From Paenibacillus sp. JJ-223 (GTDB taxonomy: Bacteria; Bacillota; Bacilli; Paenibacillales; Paenibacillaceae), in NCBI RefSeq assembly GCF_927798175.1, contig NZ_CAKMMP010000002.1, positions 1-64,000 of the forward strand: a stretch of DNA of 64,000 nucleotides. Reading direction: 5' to 3'. A program made the translations under genes and the position numbers. Below are positions 18,930 to 27,974 of this stretch, one piece after another. The notes under the pieces are model-generated. The model saw only the letters and a program-made list of their open reading frames with translations. It was not told where the DNA came from and searched no databases. Position 1 is the first letter of the stretch, and each line of letters opens with the position of its first letter.

Positions 18930-19694
18930 TTATCGGGATTTTATCACGTTTTCTTTATCGCGCATCACTTTCAAGGCGAATTTCGGAAGCGCAAGCATCC
19001 GGCCGGCACGGCTCGGTTCCCGCAGCAACCGATAGAACCACTCAAGTCTCAGCTTCTGGAACAGCTTCGGTGCGCGTTTGCTCTTACCCGAAATCACGTC
19101 AAAACTGCCTCCGACGCCCATCATGACAGGCACTTGAAGCTTGTTCTTATACTTGTGAATCCACGGTTCCTGAGTATCGGCTCCCCGGGCAACGAACAGC
19201 AGATCCGGCGCAGCTGCGCGAATCGACTCAACCACCTGCTCATCTTCATCCGGACCGAAGTACCCGTCGCGATACCCTACAATGCGCACCGCAGGATATT
19301 GCTGTTGTAACCGTTCCGCCGTCGCTTGAATCACTTCCGGCGTGGAACCGAGCAAATATACGCCCCAGCGATAGTGTTCACCGACGCGCAGCAATTCATG
19401 TAAAAGCTCAAACCCCGGCACGCGCTCCGCCACCGGTTCACCGCAATAGTTCGCGGCCCACACGACGCCGGTGCCGTCAGGAACGATCAGCTCGGCCGAC
19501 TGCATGACTTTCATCATCGCCGGATTCTCCAATGCGGCCATGACCATGATCGGATTAGCTGTAATCACCTGATGCGGCTGTTTGGACAATACCGCTTCCC
19601 GGAGAACCTCCACCGTTTCTTTCATGTCCAGCTTCGAGAACGGGATGCCATAGATCGGAACCGTAGGAACAGAACTGGTCTGATTCATCTTCAT
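18930..19694 (-). CDS. tagA: WecG/TagA/CpsF-family glycosyltransferase (ManNAc transferase)
   Basis: A 254-residue enzyme of the GT26 family, which adds N-acetylmannosamine from UDP-ManNAc to lipid-linked GlcNAc, giving the disaccharide linkage/repeat unit of wall polymers. Visible motifs are the substrate loop ITANPIMVMAAL, VPDGTGVVWA with the conserved Asp, VYLLGSTPEV, the GVGGSFDVISGK loop and the C-terminal appendage RAPKLFQKLRLEWFYRLLRE, which holds conserved Arg residues. Its ribosome-binding site AAAGGGTGA overlaps the csaB stop, and the start may be ATG 19694 or 19688. csaB and tagA are thus translationally linked. In Paenibacillus alvei this pair is known to make pyruvylated ManNAc-GlcNAc for SLH anchoring, and the same role is inferred here. 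Confidence 0.9.
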   Translation of the reverse strand: MKMNQTSSVPTVPIYGIPFSKLDMKETVEVLREAVLSKQPHQVITANPIMVMAALENPAMMKVMQSAELIVPDGTGVVWAANYCGEPVAERVPGFELLHELLRVGEHYRWGVYLLGSTPEVIQATAERLQQQYPAVRIVGYRDGYFGPDEDEQVVESIRAAAPDLLFVARGADTQEPWIHKYKNKLQVPVMMGVGGSFDVISGKSKRAPKLFQKLRLEWFYRLLREPSRAGRMLALPKFALKVMRDKENVIKSR

Positions 19695-19695
19695 T

Positions 19696-20841
19696 TCACC
19701 CTTTGCGGCCCAAATAGTTAATAATTTGCTGTGCAGGCACTTTGGCTTCCTGCTTCAGCTCTGTAATGCCTTCTTCGCGCTCCTTCAACCACTGCGAGCG
19801 CTGATCCAGCAATTTGGCCACCGTTTTGGCCAGTTTGTCGGCATCCAGCGCCTTTGTATCTCCCACCGGCTCACTGTCCAGGCGAAGCAGGAACTGGTCG
19901 ATCTTGGGGTCGTACGAGATGCCGACAGGCGGCACGTACTGCGAAGCCGCGTAGATCAGGCTGTGCAGGCGCATGCCGATCATGACATCGCACTTGCTGA
20001 CTTCCTGCAGCATAAGCTGCGGGTCGGTCAAATCCTGCGTGATGCTGATTTCGCTGCCTTTGCCGGACACGTCTCCGATCATTTCCATCACGAAACGCGA
20101 AGCCTGCTCATCGCCTGGCAGGTGAAAGGGCATGAAACGCAGATGCACGTTTTTGTGCGTGCACAGCTTCTTTAACCCGGCCGCGATGGCATGAAGCTCT
20201 TTGCGATCCGATTCCCAGAAACGGACCGAGACGCCGATCACCGGGAGCTTGCCGTCCTTGGCCTTGGAAGACGATACAGATGCATTGCGATTTTGCGTTT
20301 CGTCAGGCAGCGGAAGCCCCATCACAGGGTCCGGCACCACATTGATCTTGTTCCACTGCAATCCGAGCTGGCGCAAATATTCGGCCGATTGCTCGTCCCG
20401 CACGGAAATGTATTTACAGCTTTTGAAAACCGAACGAATCATCGGATTAAAAATCTTTCGATTCACCGGCCCTATGCCTTGCGCATAGATAAAGGTCGGT
20501 TTCTTCATCCACTGGGCCAGCTTGATCACGCCAAGGTAATACGGAATGGACTTCAACCCGGTCGCGTCCTGCAAAAGGCTTCCGCCGCCACTGATCAGTC
20601 CGTCGCTTTCCTTGATAGCTTCGCGAACCTCTTTGAACTTCATCCGGTGCACGGACCGCACTCCATACATAGAGGCGGTCGACTCCGGGTCAATGGAGAG
20701 CACGATCGGCTCGATCGTTATGCCCGAGCGTCGGCTCTCCTCTTCCAGCGATGTCAGGATAGATTTCAGTACCGCTTCGTCTCCGCTGTTGCGAAAACCG
20801 TAATATCCCGAGATGACTAACTTTTGAGAAGTGGTGACCAT
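19696..20841 (-). CDS. csaB: Polysaccharide pyruvyltransferase CsaB
   Basis: About 381 residues. CsaB transfers a pyruvate ketal from phosphoenolpyruvate to ManNAc of secondary cell wall polymer, the ligand for SLH domains. Motifs seen are SGYYGFRNSGDEAVLKSILT at the N terminus, GGGSLLQDATG, SVRDEQSAEYLRQ, and MRLHSLIYAASQYVPPVGI with the conserved Arg-x-His. The start was set at ATG 20841 (after AAGGATG); it overlaps the upstream DUF5693 gene by 25 bp, indicating one transcript. The longer frame (ATG 20871) would overlap further. Three SLH proteins in the window supply the partners. Confidence in the family is high; the exact acceptor sugar is inferred. Confidence 0.93.
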   Translation of the reverse strand: MVTTSQKLVISGYYGFRNSGDEAVLKSILTSLEEESRRSGITIEPIVLSIDPESTASMYGVRSVHRMKFKEVREAIKESDGLISGGGSLLQDATGLKSIPYYLGVIKLAQWMKKPTFIYAQGIGPVNRKIFNPMIRSVFKSCKYISVRDEQSAEYLRQLGLQWNKINVVPDPVMGLPLPDETQNRNASVSSSKAKDGKLPVIGVSVRFWESDRKELHAIAAGLKKLCTHKNVHLRFMPFHLPGDEQASRFVMEMIGDVSGKGSEISITQDLTDPQLMLQEVSKCDVMIGMRLHSLIYAASQYVPPVGISYDPKIDQFLLRLDSEPVGDTKALDADKLAKTVAKLLDQRSQWLKEREEGITELKQEAKVPAQQIINYLGRKG

Positions 20842-22838
20842 TTTTTCCAACATCCTTCCGCTACTTGCCATACACCGATGGCGATGAGTCCGAAGATCAG
20901 GCCGATGCCCAGCCCCATCACGCCGCGAATAAGCGACAGTACGGCCGGTGTATGGATATGCGCAAACGTATCAACCATGGACAGCTGTCCGATGGCTGCA
21001 ATAAACAGTACAAACACGACATTCCGATATTTTAATGCAGCGAACACACCAACGATAAACAGCGGATGTCCCAGCACGAATTCCTTAAATCTTGGACGAA
21101 CGCCGAACGTATCCTCCAGCGCCGTACGCAGGAACATTTCAAACGGCGTCACCGAACCGGCATTGCCCGTGCGGGTCAAATAATAATACCCTGCGCCTGC
21201 GGCAATCACGGCGAGTACTACCATCAAAATGTTAATACGAGTCAACAGCAAACCTCTGATCTGCTGAACAGAGATGGTGCCCTTACCCCGATAAAACAGG
21301 ATATAAATGGCAACCAGGCCCATTGGAGCAAAATGCAGCAAACTAACGCCGCGGAACTGGTTAATAACCAGGCTATACGTAATATTGTTCAACAGCGCAA
21401 TCATAAAGGGAACGGCGAGCAATGACAAAATTGAAGTTCTGACATATAAAATCAATGATTGTTTCAGTCTGCGACCTGCCGGCGCATCCGGATTGCGTCT
21501 CTGTTGTTCATTCACGGAGCGAACGGCAAGAATGACCGCTATGGTCGGCGCGCTAATGGCTACCAACAACGCTACGCCCTGCTCCAGCAATGTTGGTTTC
21601 AAGAGGAAGAGACCTGCGCTTCCCACCAAACCAAGCGCAAATACGAGCAGCGTAATCATAGGCACGAAATAGGAAACCATCAATGAAATCATGGCAAGCG
21701 CACCAATCAAGGCAACAAGCTTGGCAGGACGCTGGATCGAAGATTCCTTCACGGTGAAGGCTTCGGCTTGTCCAAGTTCAAAACCATGCTTCGCCATGCG
21801 TTCAACGGCATGTCCCGGTTCGCCCAGACTGTTGATCAGGTTGTCGATCGGGTCGGTGATCATCGCTTTGGCCGTATTCCGGCTAGGTGCTGCATTCATA
21901 TAAAGCATGCGAATGTTGCGATCCTTCGTCGCCAAGACGAAGCGGTCGGCAATGACATTCACGTCCAGGTTGGCATCCGCATCGCTAAGCGAGTACAGCC
22001 GGGTTACGTTGTAATCCGTTTTGTACGCGAGTGTCGCAAACCCGGACTGCGGTTTTTTCAAATTTTCGATGGCAGCCAGGCCGATATGATGTTCGTTCAG
22101 CAGCTGTGCGAACTGGTCCAGGCTTTTCGTCTCCGCATTATCATTGTATCCTTTTACGGCATCGCCATCAAACAGGATGCGGGTTACCCCATTCTCTTCG
22201 AAATAGGTAAGCAGTCGTTCCATCGATTCCTGGTTGTACGGAACGCTGTCCGAAATCCGGGGCAAAATGTGGAATCCGTATCCCCGCAGCATTTCGATCG
22301 CGCCCGGATCAGGCATGAGCGGCTGCATGTTGGCATTTTCCGGAGGTGTCTGCAAAATCAAACCGCTGCGACCTTCATACTGCCATGGAACAACCGGAAT
22401 TTCACGGTCCGTAAAGGTTTGCTCGATAATCGGCGCATAGGTCTGCGCATTCTCTTCGCTCGTGAACACCACATACGTATAGTTGTCATTGGATGACACG
22501 ACTTCTTTATTCGCCGTGGCGATATCCGCACCGTTATATACCATCAACTTCCGTGATTTTCGCAGCTCGTCGAGCGAGCTCTCGAACACGGCCATCGTCG
22601 TAATTCCGGCCTCTTTCAGGCGCGGCAGCTGTTCTTTCAGAAAATCCTGGGGATGAGCCTGATAGGTCGAGATGTCCAGGAGTCCCCGGTAGTTAAAGAC
22701 CAGCTCCACCTTGTCGGCCGAATTCTCGGTCTGCACCCGATCCGAAATGACGGGAATGGTCGCAATCAAACCGATGATCACGACGATCCACAACCATTTC
22801 CGGGAAGCATTATTCCATTTAAGCCATTTTTGACGCAC
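20817..22838 (-). CDS. DUF5693-family polytopic membrane protein
   Basis: About 673 residues. The start chosen is GTG 22838, 8 nt after GAGGAGG; the ATG further upstream lacks a site. One N-terminal membrane helix (KWLWIVVIIGLIATIPVI) is followed by a ~330-residue extracytoplasmic domain (VELVFNYRGLLDIST, GITTMAVFESSLDELR, YGFHILPRISDSVPYN, TRILFDGDAVKGY) that looks like a TIM-barrel-type glycan-related fold. About ten membrane helices follow. I recognise the pattern as DUF5693, often found next to csaB. No biochemical role is established to my knowledge. Translational overlap with csaB suggests a step in polymer export, modification or pyruvate-linked assembly, comparable in place (not sequence) to CsaA of Bacillus anthracis; this is inference. 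Confidence 0.85.
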   Translation of the reverse strand: MRQKWLKWNNASRKWLWIVVIIGLIATIPVISDRVQTENSADKVELVFNYRGLLDISTYQAHPQDFLKEQLPRLKEAGITTMAVFESSLDELRKSRKLMVYNGADIATANKEVVSSNDNYTYVVFTSEENAQTYAPIIEQTFTDREIPVVPWQYEGRSGLILQTPPENANMQPLMPDPGAIEMLRGYGFHILPRISDSVPYNQESMERLLTYFEENGVTRILFDGDAVKGYNDNAETKSLDQFAQLLNEHHIGLAAIENLKKPQSGFATLAYKTDYNVTRLYSLSDADANLDVNVIADRFVLATKDRNIRMLYMNAAPSRNTAKAMITDPIDNLINSLGEPGHAVERMAKHGFELGQAEAFTVKESSIQRPAKLVALIGALAMISLMVSYFVPMITLLVFALGLVGSAGLFLLKPTLLEQGVALLVAISAPTIAVILAVRSVNEQQRRNPDAPAGRRLKQSLILYVRTSILSLLAVPFMIALLNNITYSLVINQFRGVSLLHFAPMGLVAIYILFYRGKGTISVQQIRGLLLTRINILMVVLAVIAAGAGYYYLTRTGNAGSVTPFEMFLRTALEDTFGVRPRFKEFVLGHPLFIVGVFAALKYRNVVFVLFIAAIGQLSMVDTFAHIHTPAVLSLIRGVMGLGIGLIFGLIAIGVWQVAEGCWKKWSPLLKS

Positions 22839-23012
22839 TACATGTACCTCCTCAAGTGTTGGAACCAAATTGCACCTTTCGCTCAACATCAATTCCATTC
22901 ATCATTGCTGCCAGAATCCGGATATCAACAGCTTGCGTCAACAAGCCTTCTTATATCCAGACGATTGCACCGGCAAACGGTTCATTGCTTGACTTCCGTT
23001 CACATTCCAAAG

Positions 23013-23056
23013 AAAAAGCCTCTCCGCCAATCAACCTTTCGGTGCGGAGAGGCTTT
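23013..23056 (-). terminator. Intrinsic terminator after pgcA
   Basis: AAAGCCTCTCCGC (23015-23027) pairs perfectly with GCGGAGAGGCTTT (23044-23056). Read on the minus strand it is followed by TTCTTTGG, and it could work in both directions. Confidence 0.8.
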
Positions 23057-23087
23057 CTCGCTTGCATGCGTGTATCGCAAATTCAAA

Positions 23088-24809
23088 TTATTGGGCGTCT
23101 ACCCGTGCCATGACTTCGGCAGCGAGGCGATCGATGCGGCTCTCCGCATCTTCCAGACTCTCTCCACGAACGGCAAAATACACTTTAATCTTCGGTTCCG
23201 TACCCGAAGGACGCAGGCAGAACCAGGAGCCGTCTGCCAATATGAATTTAAGGACGTTTTCCTTCGGCAGGCCGTCCAAGCCAAGAGAGTAGTCCAGCAC
23301 GTCCTGTACGGCCACGCCTGCAACTTCTGTCGGCGGATTGCTGCGCCAGTCGCTCATTTTGCCTTGAATCTGTGCAACACCGTCCTTGCCTTTCAATGTG
23401 CGGGACTCCAGTCTTTCCAGGAATGTGCCGAACTGGCTGTAAAGGTCCTGCAGCACATCGTAGAGCGTTTTGCCTTGATTTTTGTAATAAGCGGCCGCTT
23501 CCGCGATCAGCATCGAAGCCAGGATGGCATCTTTGTCGCGTGCATAATTGCCTGCAAGGTAGCCGTAGCTTTCTTCGTAACCGAACAGGAACGTATGACT
23601 ACCCGTTGCTGCGAACTGGTCCATCTTTTCGCCGATATATTTGAAGCCCGTCAGGGTGTTCATCACTTCGGCGCCGTAGTGCTTCGCAATGACCGCACCC
23701 ATCTCGCTGGTAACAATCGTTTTAATGACAGCGCCGTTGGCCGGCATTTTGCCGGTTTCCTGCAAACGGCTCAGCAAGTAGTGCACCATGATGGCACCTG
23801 ACTGGTTGCCAGACAGCACGAAATATTTGCCGTTGTTGTCCTTGACGACCGCACCCATGCGGTCCGCATCCGGGTCCGTTCCGATCAGAATGTCCGCGCC
23901 GACAGACTCGCCCAGCTTCATCGCCAGCGTAAACGCTTCGCGCTCTTCCGGGTTAGGGGATTTCACGGTCGAAAACTCGGCATCCGGCTGCTCTTGCTCA
24001 GGAACGATGTACACCTGCTCGAAACCGATCTGCTCCAATACGCGGCGTACCGGGATGTTTCCGGTTCCGTGCAGCGGCGTGAAAACAATTTTGAAATCGC
24101 GGCCGATGCCGGATTGGATCAGTTCACGGCTCAGGCTAACGCTGGCCACCGTTTCCGCGAATGCGCGATCTTCATCGTCTCCTAGCCATACGAGCAGTCC
24201 TTGCGCTTCGGCTTCTTCCTGCGTCAGCTTTTTCACGTCAGCCAGGGAAGGAACCTCCTGAATGTATTGGATCACTTGCTCCGCCTCATGCGGAACAAGC
24301 TGACCGCCTTCATGGTTGTACACTTTGTATCCGTTATATTCCGGCGGATTATGGCTCGCCGTGACCACGATGCCTCCGGTGGCTTGCAGATGCCGCACGC
24401 TGAATGACAGTTGGGGCGTAGGACGGAGCGACGTAAACAGCTTGGCCACGATGCCGTTGCCTGCAAGCACCAGTGCTGCGTCAAGCGCGAACTCCGGCGA
24501 GAAGTGACGGGAATCATGCGCAATGACAACGGAAGGCCGGCCTTCCTTGTCTCCGTGCTGCTCCAACAAATACCGCGCAAAGCCTTGTGTCGCACGCCCC
24601 ACGGTATAACGGTTCATGCGGTTGCTTCCCGCACCGATCACGCCGCGCAATCCGCCGGTACCGAACTCCAGATTTCTGTAAAAGCGATCTTCGAGTTCCT
24701 TCGGTTGATCCTGCAAATCGCGGAGTTCCTGTTTCGTCGCTTCATCGATCGAAGCATCCTCCAACCACTGCTGTAATGTCTGTGCTGCTGTCGAACTTAA
24801 CTGTTCCAT
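23088..24809 (-). CDS. pgcA: Phospho-sugar mutase (alpha-phosphoglucomutase/phosphomannomutase)
   Basis: A 573-residue member of the alpha-D-phosphohexomutase superfamily, which interconverts glucose-6-P and glucose-1-P (or mannose phosphates) in the cytosol and so supplies UDP-sugars for glycolipids and wall polymers. Domain order is normal: GTGGLRGVIGAGSNRMNRY at the N terminus, active-site phosphoserine loop VTASHNPPEYNGYKVYNHEG, metal loop GTDPDADRMGAVV, sugar loop FGYEESYGYLAGN and phosphate-binding LRPSGTEPKIKVYF. The ATG follows AAGGGG. It lies upstream of the DUF5693-csaB-tagA group with a terminator between them, so co-function is plausible but co-transcription is not indicated. Confidence 0.92.
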   Translation of the reverse strand: MEQLSSTAAQTLQQWLEDASIDEATKQELRDLQDQPKELEDRFYRNLEFGTGGLRGVIGAGSNRMNRYTVGRATQGFARYLLEQHGDKEGRPSVVIAHDSRHFSPEFALDAALVLAGNGIVAKLFTSLRPTPQLSFSVRHLQATGGIVVTASHNPPEYNGYKVYNHEGGQLVPHEAEQVIQYIQEVPSLADVKKLTQEEAEAQGLLVWLGDDEDRAFAETVASVSLSRELIQSGIGRDFKIVFTPLHGTGNIPVRRVLEQIGFEQVYIVPEQEQPDAEFSTVKSPNPEEREAFTLAMKLGESVGADILIGTDPDADRMGAVVKDNNGKYFVLSGNQSGAIMVHYLLSRLQETGKMPANGAVIKTIVTSEMGAVIAKHYGAEVMNTLTGFKYIGEKMDQFAATGSHTFLFGYEESYGYLAGNYARDKDAILASMLIAEAAAYYKNQGKTLYDVLQDLYSQFGTFLERLESRTLKGKDGVAQIQGKMSDWRSNPPTEVAGVAVQDVLDYSLGLDGLPKENVLKFILADGSWFCLRPSGTEPKIKVYFAVRGESLEDAESRIDRLAAEVMARVDAQ

Positions 24810-24905
24810 TGCTGCAAACCCCTTCCCACGATATCAATTCATTGATAATGACTTGCTAAAGCGACGCAGAGTAATGTACTCCGTCCGTATGCGCTGCTTA
24901 TGAAA

Positions 24906-25337
24906 TCAGCTTGGGTCAGACAAGGCAAACATAATTTCGCCTTCGGCGACAACCTTGTCTCCGACTCTTGCCGTAGCTTGGCCTTTTCCGATGGAGCCTT
25001 TGAGACGCGTAATTTCGACTTCCAGCATCAACGTATCGCCAGGTACGACCTGACCACGGAAACGGAAGTTATCGAGTCCTGCCAAAAATCCGATTTTCCC
25101 CTTGTTGCTCTCCACGTTAAGAATGGCTGCGGCGCCAACCTGCGCCAATGCTTCGGTGATCAATACGCCTGGCATGACCGGATATTCCGGAAAATGGCCG
25201 ATGAAGAACGGTTCGTTGATGGTTACGTTTTTCAATCCGACGGCGCGTTTGCCGTCCTCCATTTCCACGATCTTGTCCACCAACAGGAATGGGGGACGGT
25301 GTGGAATGATGGCTTGAATCTGTTTGCTATCGAGCAC
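24906..25337 (-). CDS. fabZ: (3R)-hydroxyacyl-ACP dehydratase
   Basis: A 143-residue hotdog-fold enzyme that dehydrates beta-hydroxyacyl-ACP in type II fatty acid elongation. Family motifs are [13 protein letters not shown] at the N terminus, the catalytic His region [16 protein letters not shown] and the catalytic Glu region [10 protein letters not shown]. The length is normal. The start is GTG 25337 after GGGAGGAG. In B. subtilis the fabZ homologue (ywpB) also follows the mbl-flhO-flhP genes, so the order is conserved; here a 488-bp gap containing a terminator and a degenerate repeat separates it from the EpuA-like gene. Confidence 0.95.
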   Translation of the reverse strand: MLDSKQIQAIIPHRPPFLLVDKIVEMEDGKRAVGLKNVTINEPFFIGHFPEYPVMPGVLITEALAQVGAAAILNVESNKGKIGFLAGLDNFRFRGQVVPGDTLMLEVEITRLKGSIGKGQATARVGDKVVAEGEIMFALSDPS

Positions 25338-25409
25338 GGTATTTTCTCCTCCCGGGGCTATTGATAGGATGCTTTTCCGTTACGGCTGACATTTTAACAC
25401 CAACGACTT

Positions 25410-25545
25410 AGCCGTTCCGGTTACGGATCGTTCTTCCGATCGCTGTTGTCTCCGAATTTTCCGAATGGTTTGAAAGGAGGTTGAAATTCGGAGCCAAAGG
25501 CGAACGCTTCGCTTCTCCAGAATCGATTCCGTCCCCCGCCACTAG
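25410..25545 (+). repeat. Diverged R1 repeat copy
   Basis: It keeps the conserved blocks CTTCCGATCGCTGTT (25433-25447) and GGCGAACGCTTCGCTTCTCC (25499-25518), and a central inverted repeat CTCCGAATTT / AAATTCGGAG. The terminal repeats are no longer recognisable, so this is an older or decayed copy. Confidence 0.6.
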
Positions 25546-25775
25546 GTCGTCAAAAAGAATCATCCCTAAAACAAAGCACCTATCAAGTTCATTTTTTATT
25601 TTTCTTTTGCATAAAAAACTCATTTCGCGTCCACACTAGTATTACCCTTCATGACTGCAGTAGTGAAGGTTAAGATAAGGGGTCTCTCTTCGCGACGACA
25701 ATCGTCTTTCGCAGGGGAGGCCTCTTTTGACGTCAAAACGTCAAACGTCACCCACCATTATACTGTTTTCAACGC

Positions 25776-25808
25776 CAAAAAGAAAACTCCTGCCTGCGCA
25801 GGAGTTTT
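25776..25808 (-). terminator. Intrinsic terminator after the EpuA-like gene
   Basis: AAAACTCCTGC (25783-25793) pairs perfectly with GCAGGAGTTTT (25798-25808) around a 4-nt loop; on the minus strand CTTTTTGG follows. Confidence 0.88.
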
Positions 25809-25825
25809 CGATCCATTTCACCGCT

Positions 25826-26050
25826 TTATGGGGCGAACACCAAATCATATACATGCTTCCAGGTATCCAGCTCGAACACGGAGCCGAAATCCTGTTTGCC
25901 CAGTACCACATAGCCGGCCACCATGCCGCCGCCGAGGGCCAGAACAAGCAGGAATGGAACCAGAAACCATCTCAGGACCCGCCATCCGCTTTTCTTTTTC
26001 TTAACCTTCGTCTTATCCGGCTTCTCATTCTGCCGCTGTGTATCTGTCAT
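25826..26050 (-). CDS. Small single-pass membrane protein, EpuA-like
   Basis: About 74 residues: a short basic cytoplasmic segment (DKTKVKKKKSGWR), one transmembrane helix (VLRWFLVPFLLVLALGGGMV) and a short outer tail ending in WKHVYDLVFA. This matches the EpuA-type family that annotation pipelines label 'DNA-directed RNA polymerase subunit beta', a name without support from the sequence. The flhP stop TAG is part of this gene's ribosome-binding site, so the two are translationally linked. The ATG at 26050 was preferred to the GTG at 26059 because of spacing. Function unknown. Confidence 0.8.
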   Translation of the reverse strand: MTDTQRQNEKPDKTKVKKKKSGWRVLRWFLVPFLLVLALGGGMVAGYVVLGKQDFGSVFELDTWKHVYDLVFAP

Positions 26051-26059
26051 TGCATTCAC

Positions 26060-26899
26060 CTAGGCTCTCAAATTGTTGGCAAGGCCCGCCATGGAATCAC
26101 TGGATGTCAATGCTCGAGCTGCCAACTGATATGTTCGTTGCCCTTGCAGTAACAAAGCCATTTCCTGCGTCAGATCGACGTTGGATTGCTCCAGATAGCC
26201 TGGACGAATGTTTGCCGTTGAAGGGCGAGTTGCCGCATTCGCTCCAAAGACGTCATCTTCGGTCAGCCCGGCACCCAATCCGAACAAATTGTCCGAATAC
26301 TGTACCAGTCCTTCAGGACGTTCAATGTCAACGACTTGCAGCTGCGCCGCAATGGTTGCGTTGGCTGCATTGCCTCGACGAACCAGCAGATTCCCGTTTT
26401 CGTCGAAAGCGACTTTGCTGTTGTTCGGAGCTGTGATCCGTTCACCGTTGCGTCCCAGCACAAAATATCCTTCGCCGTTCACGAGCACCATCCGGTCCGG
26501 ATCGTTCGGATTCGCCTTAGGTCTCGTGTCTTCCACGAAATGGAATGCGCCTTGACGCGTCCACATTTTTTGCCCGTCTACCTCAACGGCAAACATCGCG
26601 TTTCCTTCAATGGCCAAATCTGTAGGATTTCCCGTTTGGTTGAGCGATCCTTGGCCCATGTCCTTGGTCAAGTTTGCCAAACGTACGCCAAAACCAAGAT
26701 TGTAGCCCATCGGGGATGAGCGTCCATCCAGCTTGTACTTGTCCGGTTGTTGCTGCACTCGGGTAAGAACGTCCTCAAACGCAGCTTGTTTGCTTTTATA
26801 GCCTGCCGTATTTACGTTGGCAATATTATCGGCAATAACATCCAGCCGCTGCTGAATGCCCGTCATGGAAACCATGGCGCTAATCATGGAATTGTTCAT
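26060..26899 (-). CDS. flhP: Flagellar hook-basal body protein (FlgG-like)
   Basis: About 279 residues. Flagellar rod/hook family: the N terminus MNNSMISAMVSMTGIQQRLD followed by IADNIANVNTAGYK is the Flg_bb_rod motif, and the C terminus QSNVDLTQEMALLLQGQRTY is the matching FlgG-type coiled region. These parts pack in the flagellar rod outside the membrane; in B. subtilis FlhO and FlhP form the distal rod. The ATG at 26899 follows GGGAGG; the 20-residue longer frame has no site. It follows flhO by ~86 bp and shares the mbl-flhO-flhP order known from Bacillus. Confidence 0.92.
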   Translation of the reverse strand: MNNSMISAMVSMTGIQQRLDVIADNIANVNTAGYKSKQAAFEDVLTRVQQQPDKYKLDGRSSPMGYNLGFGVRLANLTKDMGQGSLNQTGNPTDLAIEGNAMFAVEVDGQKMWTRQGAFHFVEDTRPKANPNDPDRMVLVNGEGYFVLGRNGERITAPNNSKVAFDENGNLLVRRGNAANATIAAQLQVVDIERPEGLVQYSDNLFGLGAGLTEDDVFGANAATRPSTANIRPGYLEQSNVDLTQEMALLLQGQRTYQLAARALTSSDSMAGLANNLRA

Positions 26900-26985
26900 C
26901 CGCGGGTTAACCTCCCTGCTCTGCTCGCCAAGCACATTCCGCTCTCGGCGCTGCAGCAATAATCATATGGTAGATGCCGGCGTCG

Positions 26986-27870
26986 TTATACGCGCCCTAC
27001 TTCGTTCACGGCCTTGTCCAAACTGCGATCATAAAATTGCACCATCTTCTGGTTCGCTTCGTATGCGCGATAAGCGGCGTTCATGTCAACGGTGGCACGC
27101 GAGGCATCCACGTTGGAGCCTTCCAAATATCCTTGACGGATCTGCACGTTGTCTCCGGCGGCCATCATTCTAACCGTAGCTCCCCCTTGACCGTTCAGGC
27201 TAAAGTTGCCGTCACCTTCACGCACCAGCTGGTTAGGCTGGTCAATCACGCTGATTCCCAAAGTGACTCCCGTCGGATCACCTGTATTGACATCGACCAA
27301 GCGTCCTTGCCCATCCACTTTAAATTGCTCGACCGAGCCTGTCAATACAACCGGCTGACCATTATTGTCCAGCACTTCTGCTCCCGTGGAGCTCAGCAGC
27401 GATCCATCCCCTGTAATCTGGAAATGCCCGTCGCGCGTATATCTCGTATTTCCGTTCTGGTCTCTAACCGTAAAATAAGCCTGCGGCTGATAAAGAACCG
27501 TTCCGTCCTCACGCACGAATTTGCCGGATTCATTAAAGGCAACCGGTTGTCCTGTCTGCGGATCGTTAAGGGTCAGGTCGGAGGAAATGGCGAAATCGTT
27601 CTTCTGCCCGCTTTCCATCAGGGTTCCCTGCACGTTCATGGACAAGCTTTCTTCCGCAAATACCCCCGTGTTCAGCCGGCCAAGGCGCTTCGTCGGCACA
27701 TTGGCATCTCCGCCCACCAGGCCGATCAGCATTTCCGGAAAAGAACGGCTTACGCTGTTGACCTGTTTATATCCTGTTGTGTTCATGTTCACGATGTTCT
27801 GGGTGGCGGTGTCATGGCGGCGCTGCTGCGTAATCATGCCGGCAGCGGCGGTATACAGCCCTCTTAACAT
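26986..27870 (-). CDS. flhO: Flagellar basal body rod protein (FlgG/FlgF-like)
   Basis: A 294-residue flagellar rod protein. The N terminus MLRGLYTAAAGMITQQRRHD and TQNIVNMNTTGYKQVNSV form the Flg_bb_rod motif; the C terminus EGSNVDASRATVDMNAAYRA with YEANQKMVQFYDRSLDKA is the FlgG-type tail. The central ~200 residues form the variable rod domain (QAYFTVRDQNGNTRYTRDGH). The start follows AAAGGGG. With flhP it probably makes the distal rod. Both genes sit downstream of mbl, away from the main flagellar cluster, as in B. subtilis. Confidence 0.92.
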   Translation of the reverse strand: MLRGLYTAAAGMITQQRRHDTATQNIVNMNTTGYKQVNSVSRSFPEMLIGLVGGDANVPTKRLGRLNTGVFAEESLSMNVQGTLMESGQKNDFAISSDLTLNDPQTGQPVAFNESGKFVREDGTVLYQPQAYFTVRDQNGNTRYTRDGHFQITGDGSLLSSTGAEVLDNNGQPVVLTGSVEQFKVDGQGRLVDVNTGDPTGVTLGISVIDQPNQLVREGDGNFSLNGQGGATVRMMAAGDNVQIRQGYLEGSNVDASRATVDMNAAYRAYEANQKMVQFYDRSLDKAVNEVGRV

Positions 27871-27974
27871 GGAGTAATCCCCTTTCTATCCTATGCTTGT
27901 CCTACGTAAAAGGAAGAAAATATGCCCGTTCCATTCTTCCTTCCGGACAACTCTTTGATGTTTATATCGGCAGA

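Larger units (their letters stand above)
25338..25825. other. Intergenic region upstream of fabZ
   Basis: A 488-bp gap. It contains a diverged R1 repeat (25410-25545), the terminator of the EpuA-like gene (25776-25808) and, presumably, the fabZ promoter, which I could not fix. No gene is supported. Confidence 0.6.
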
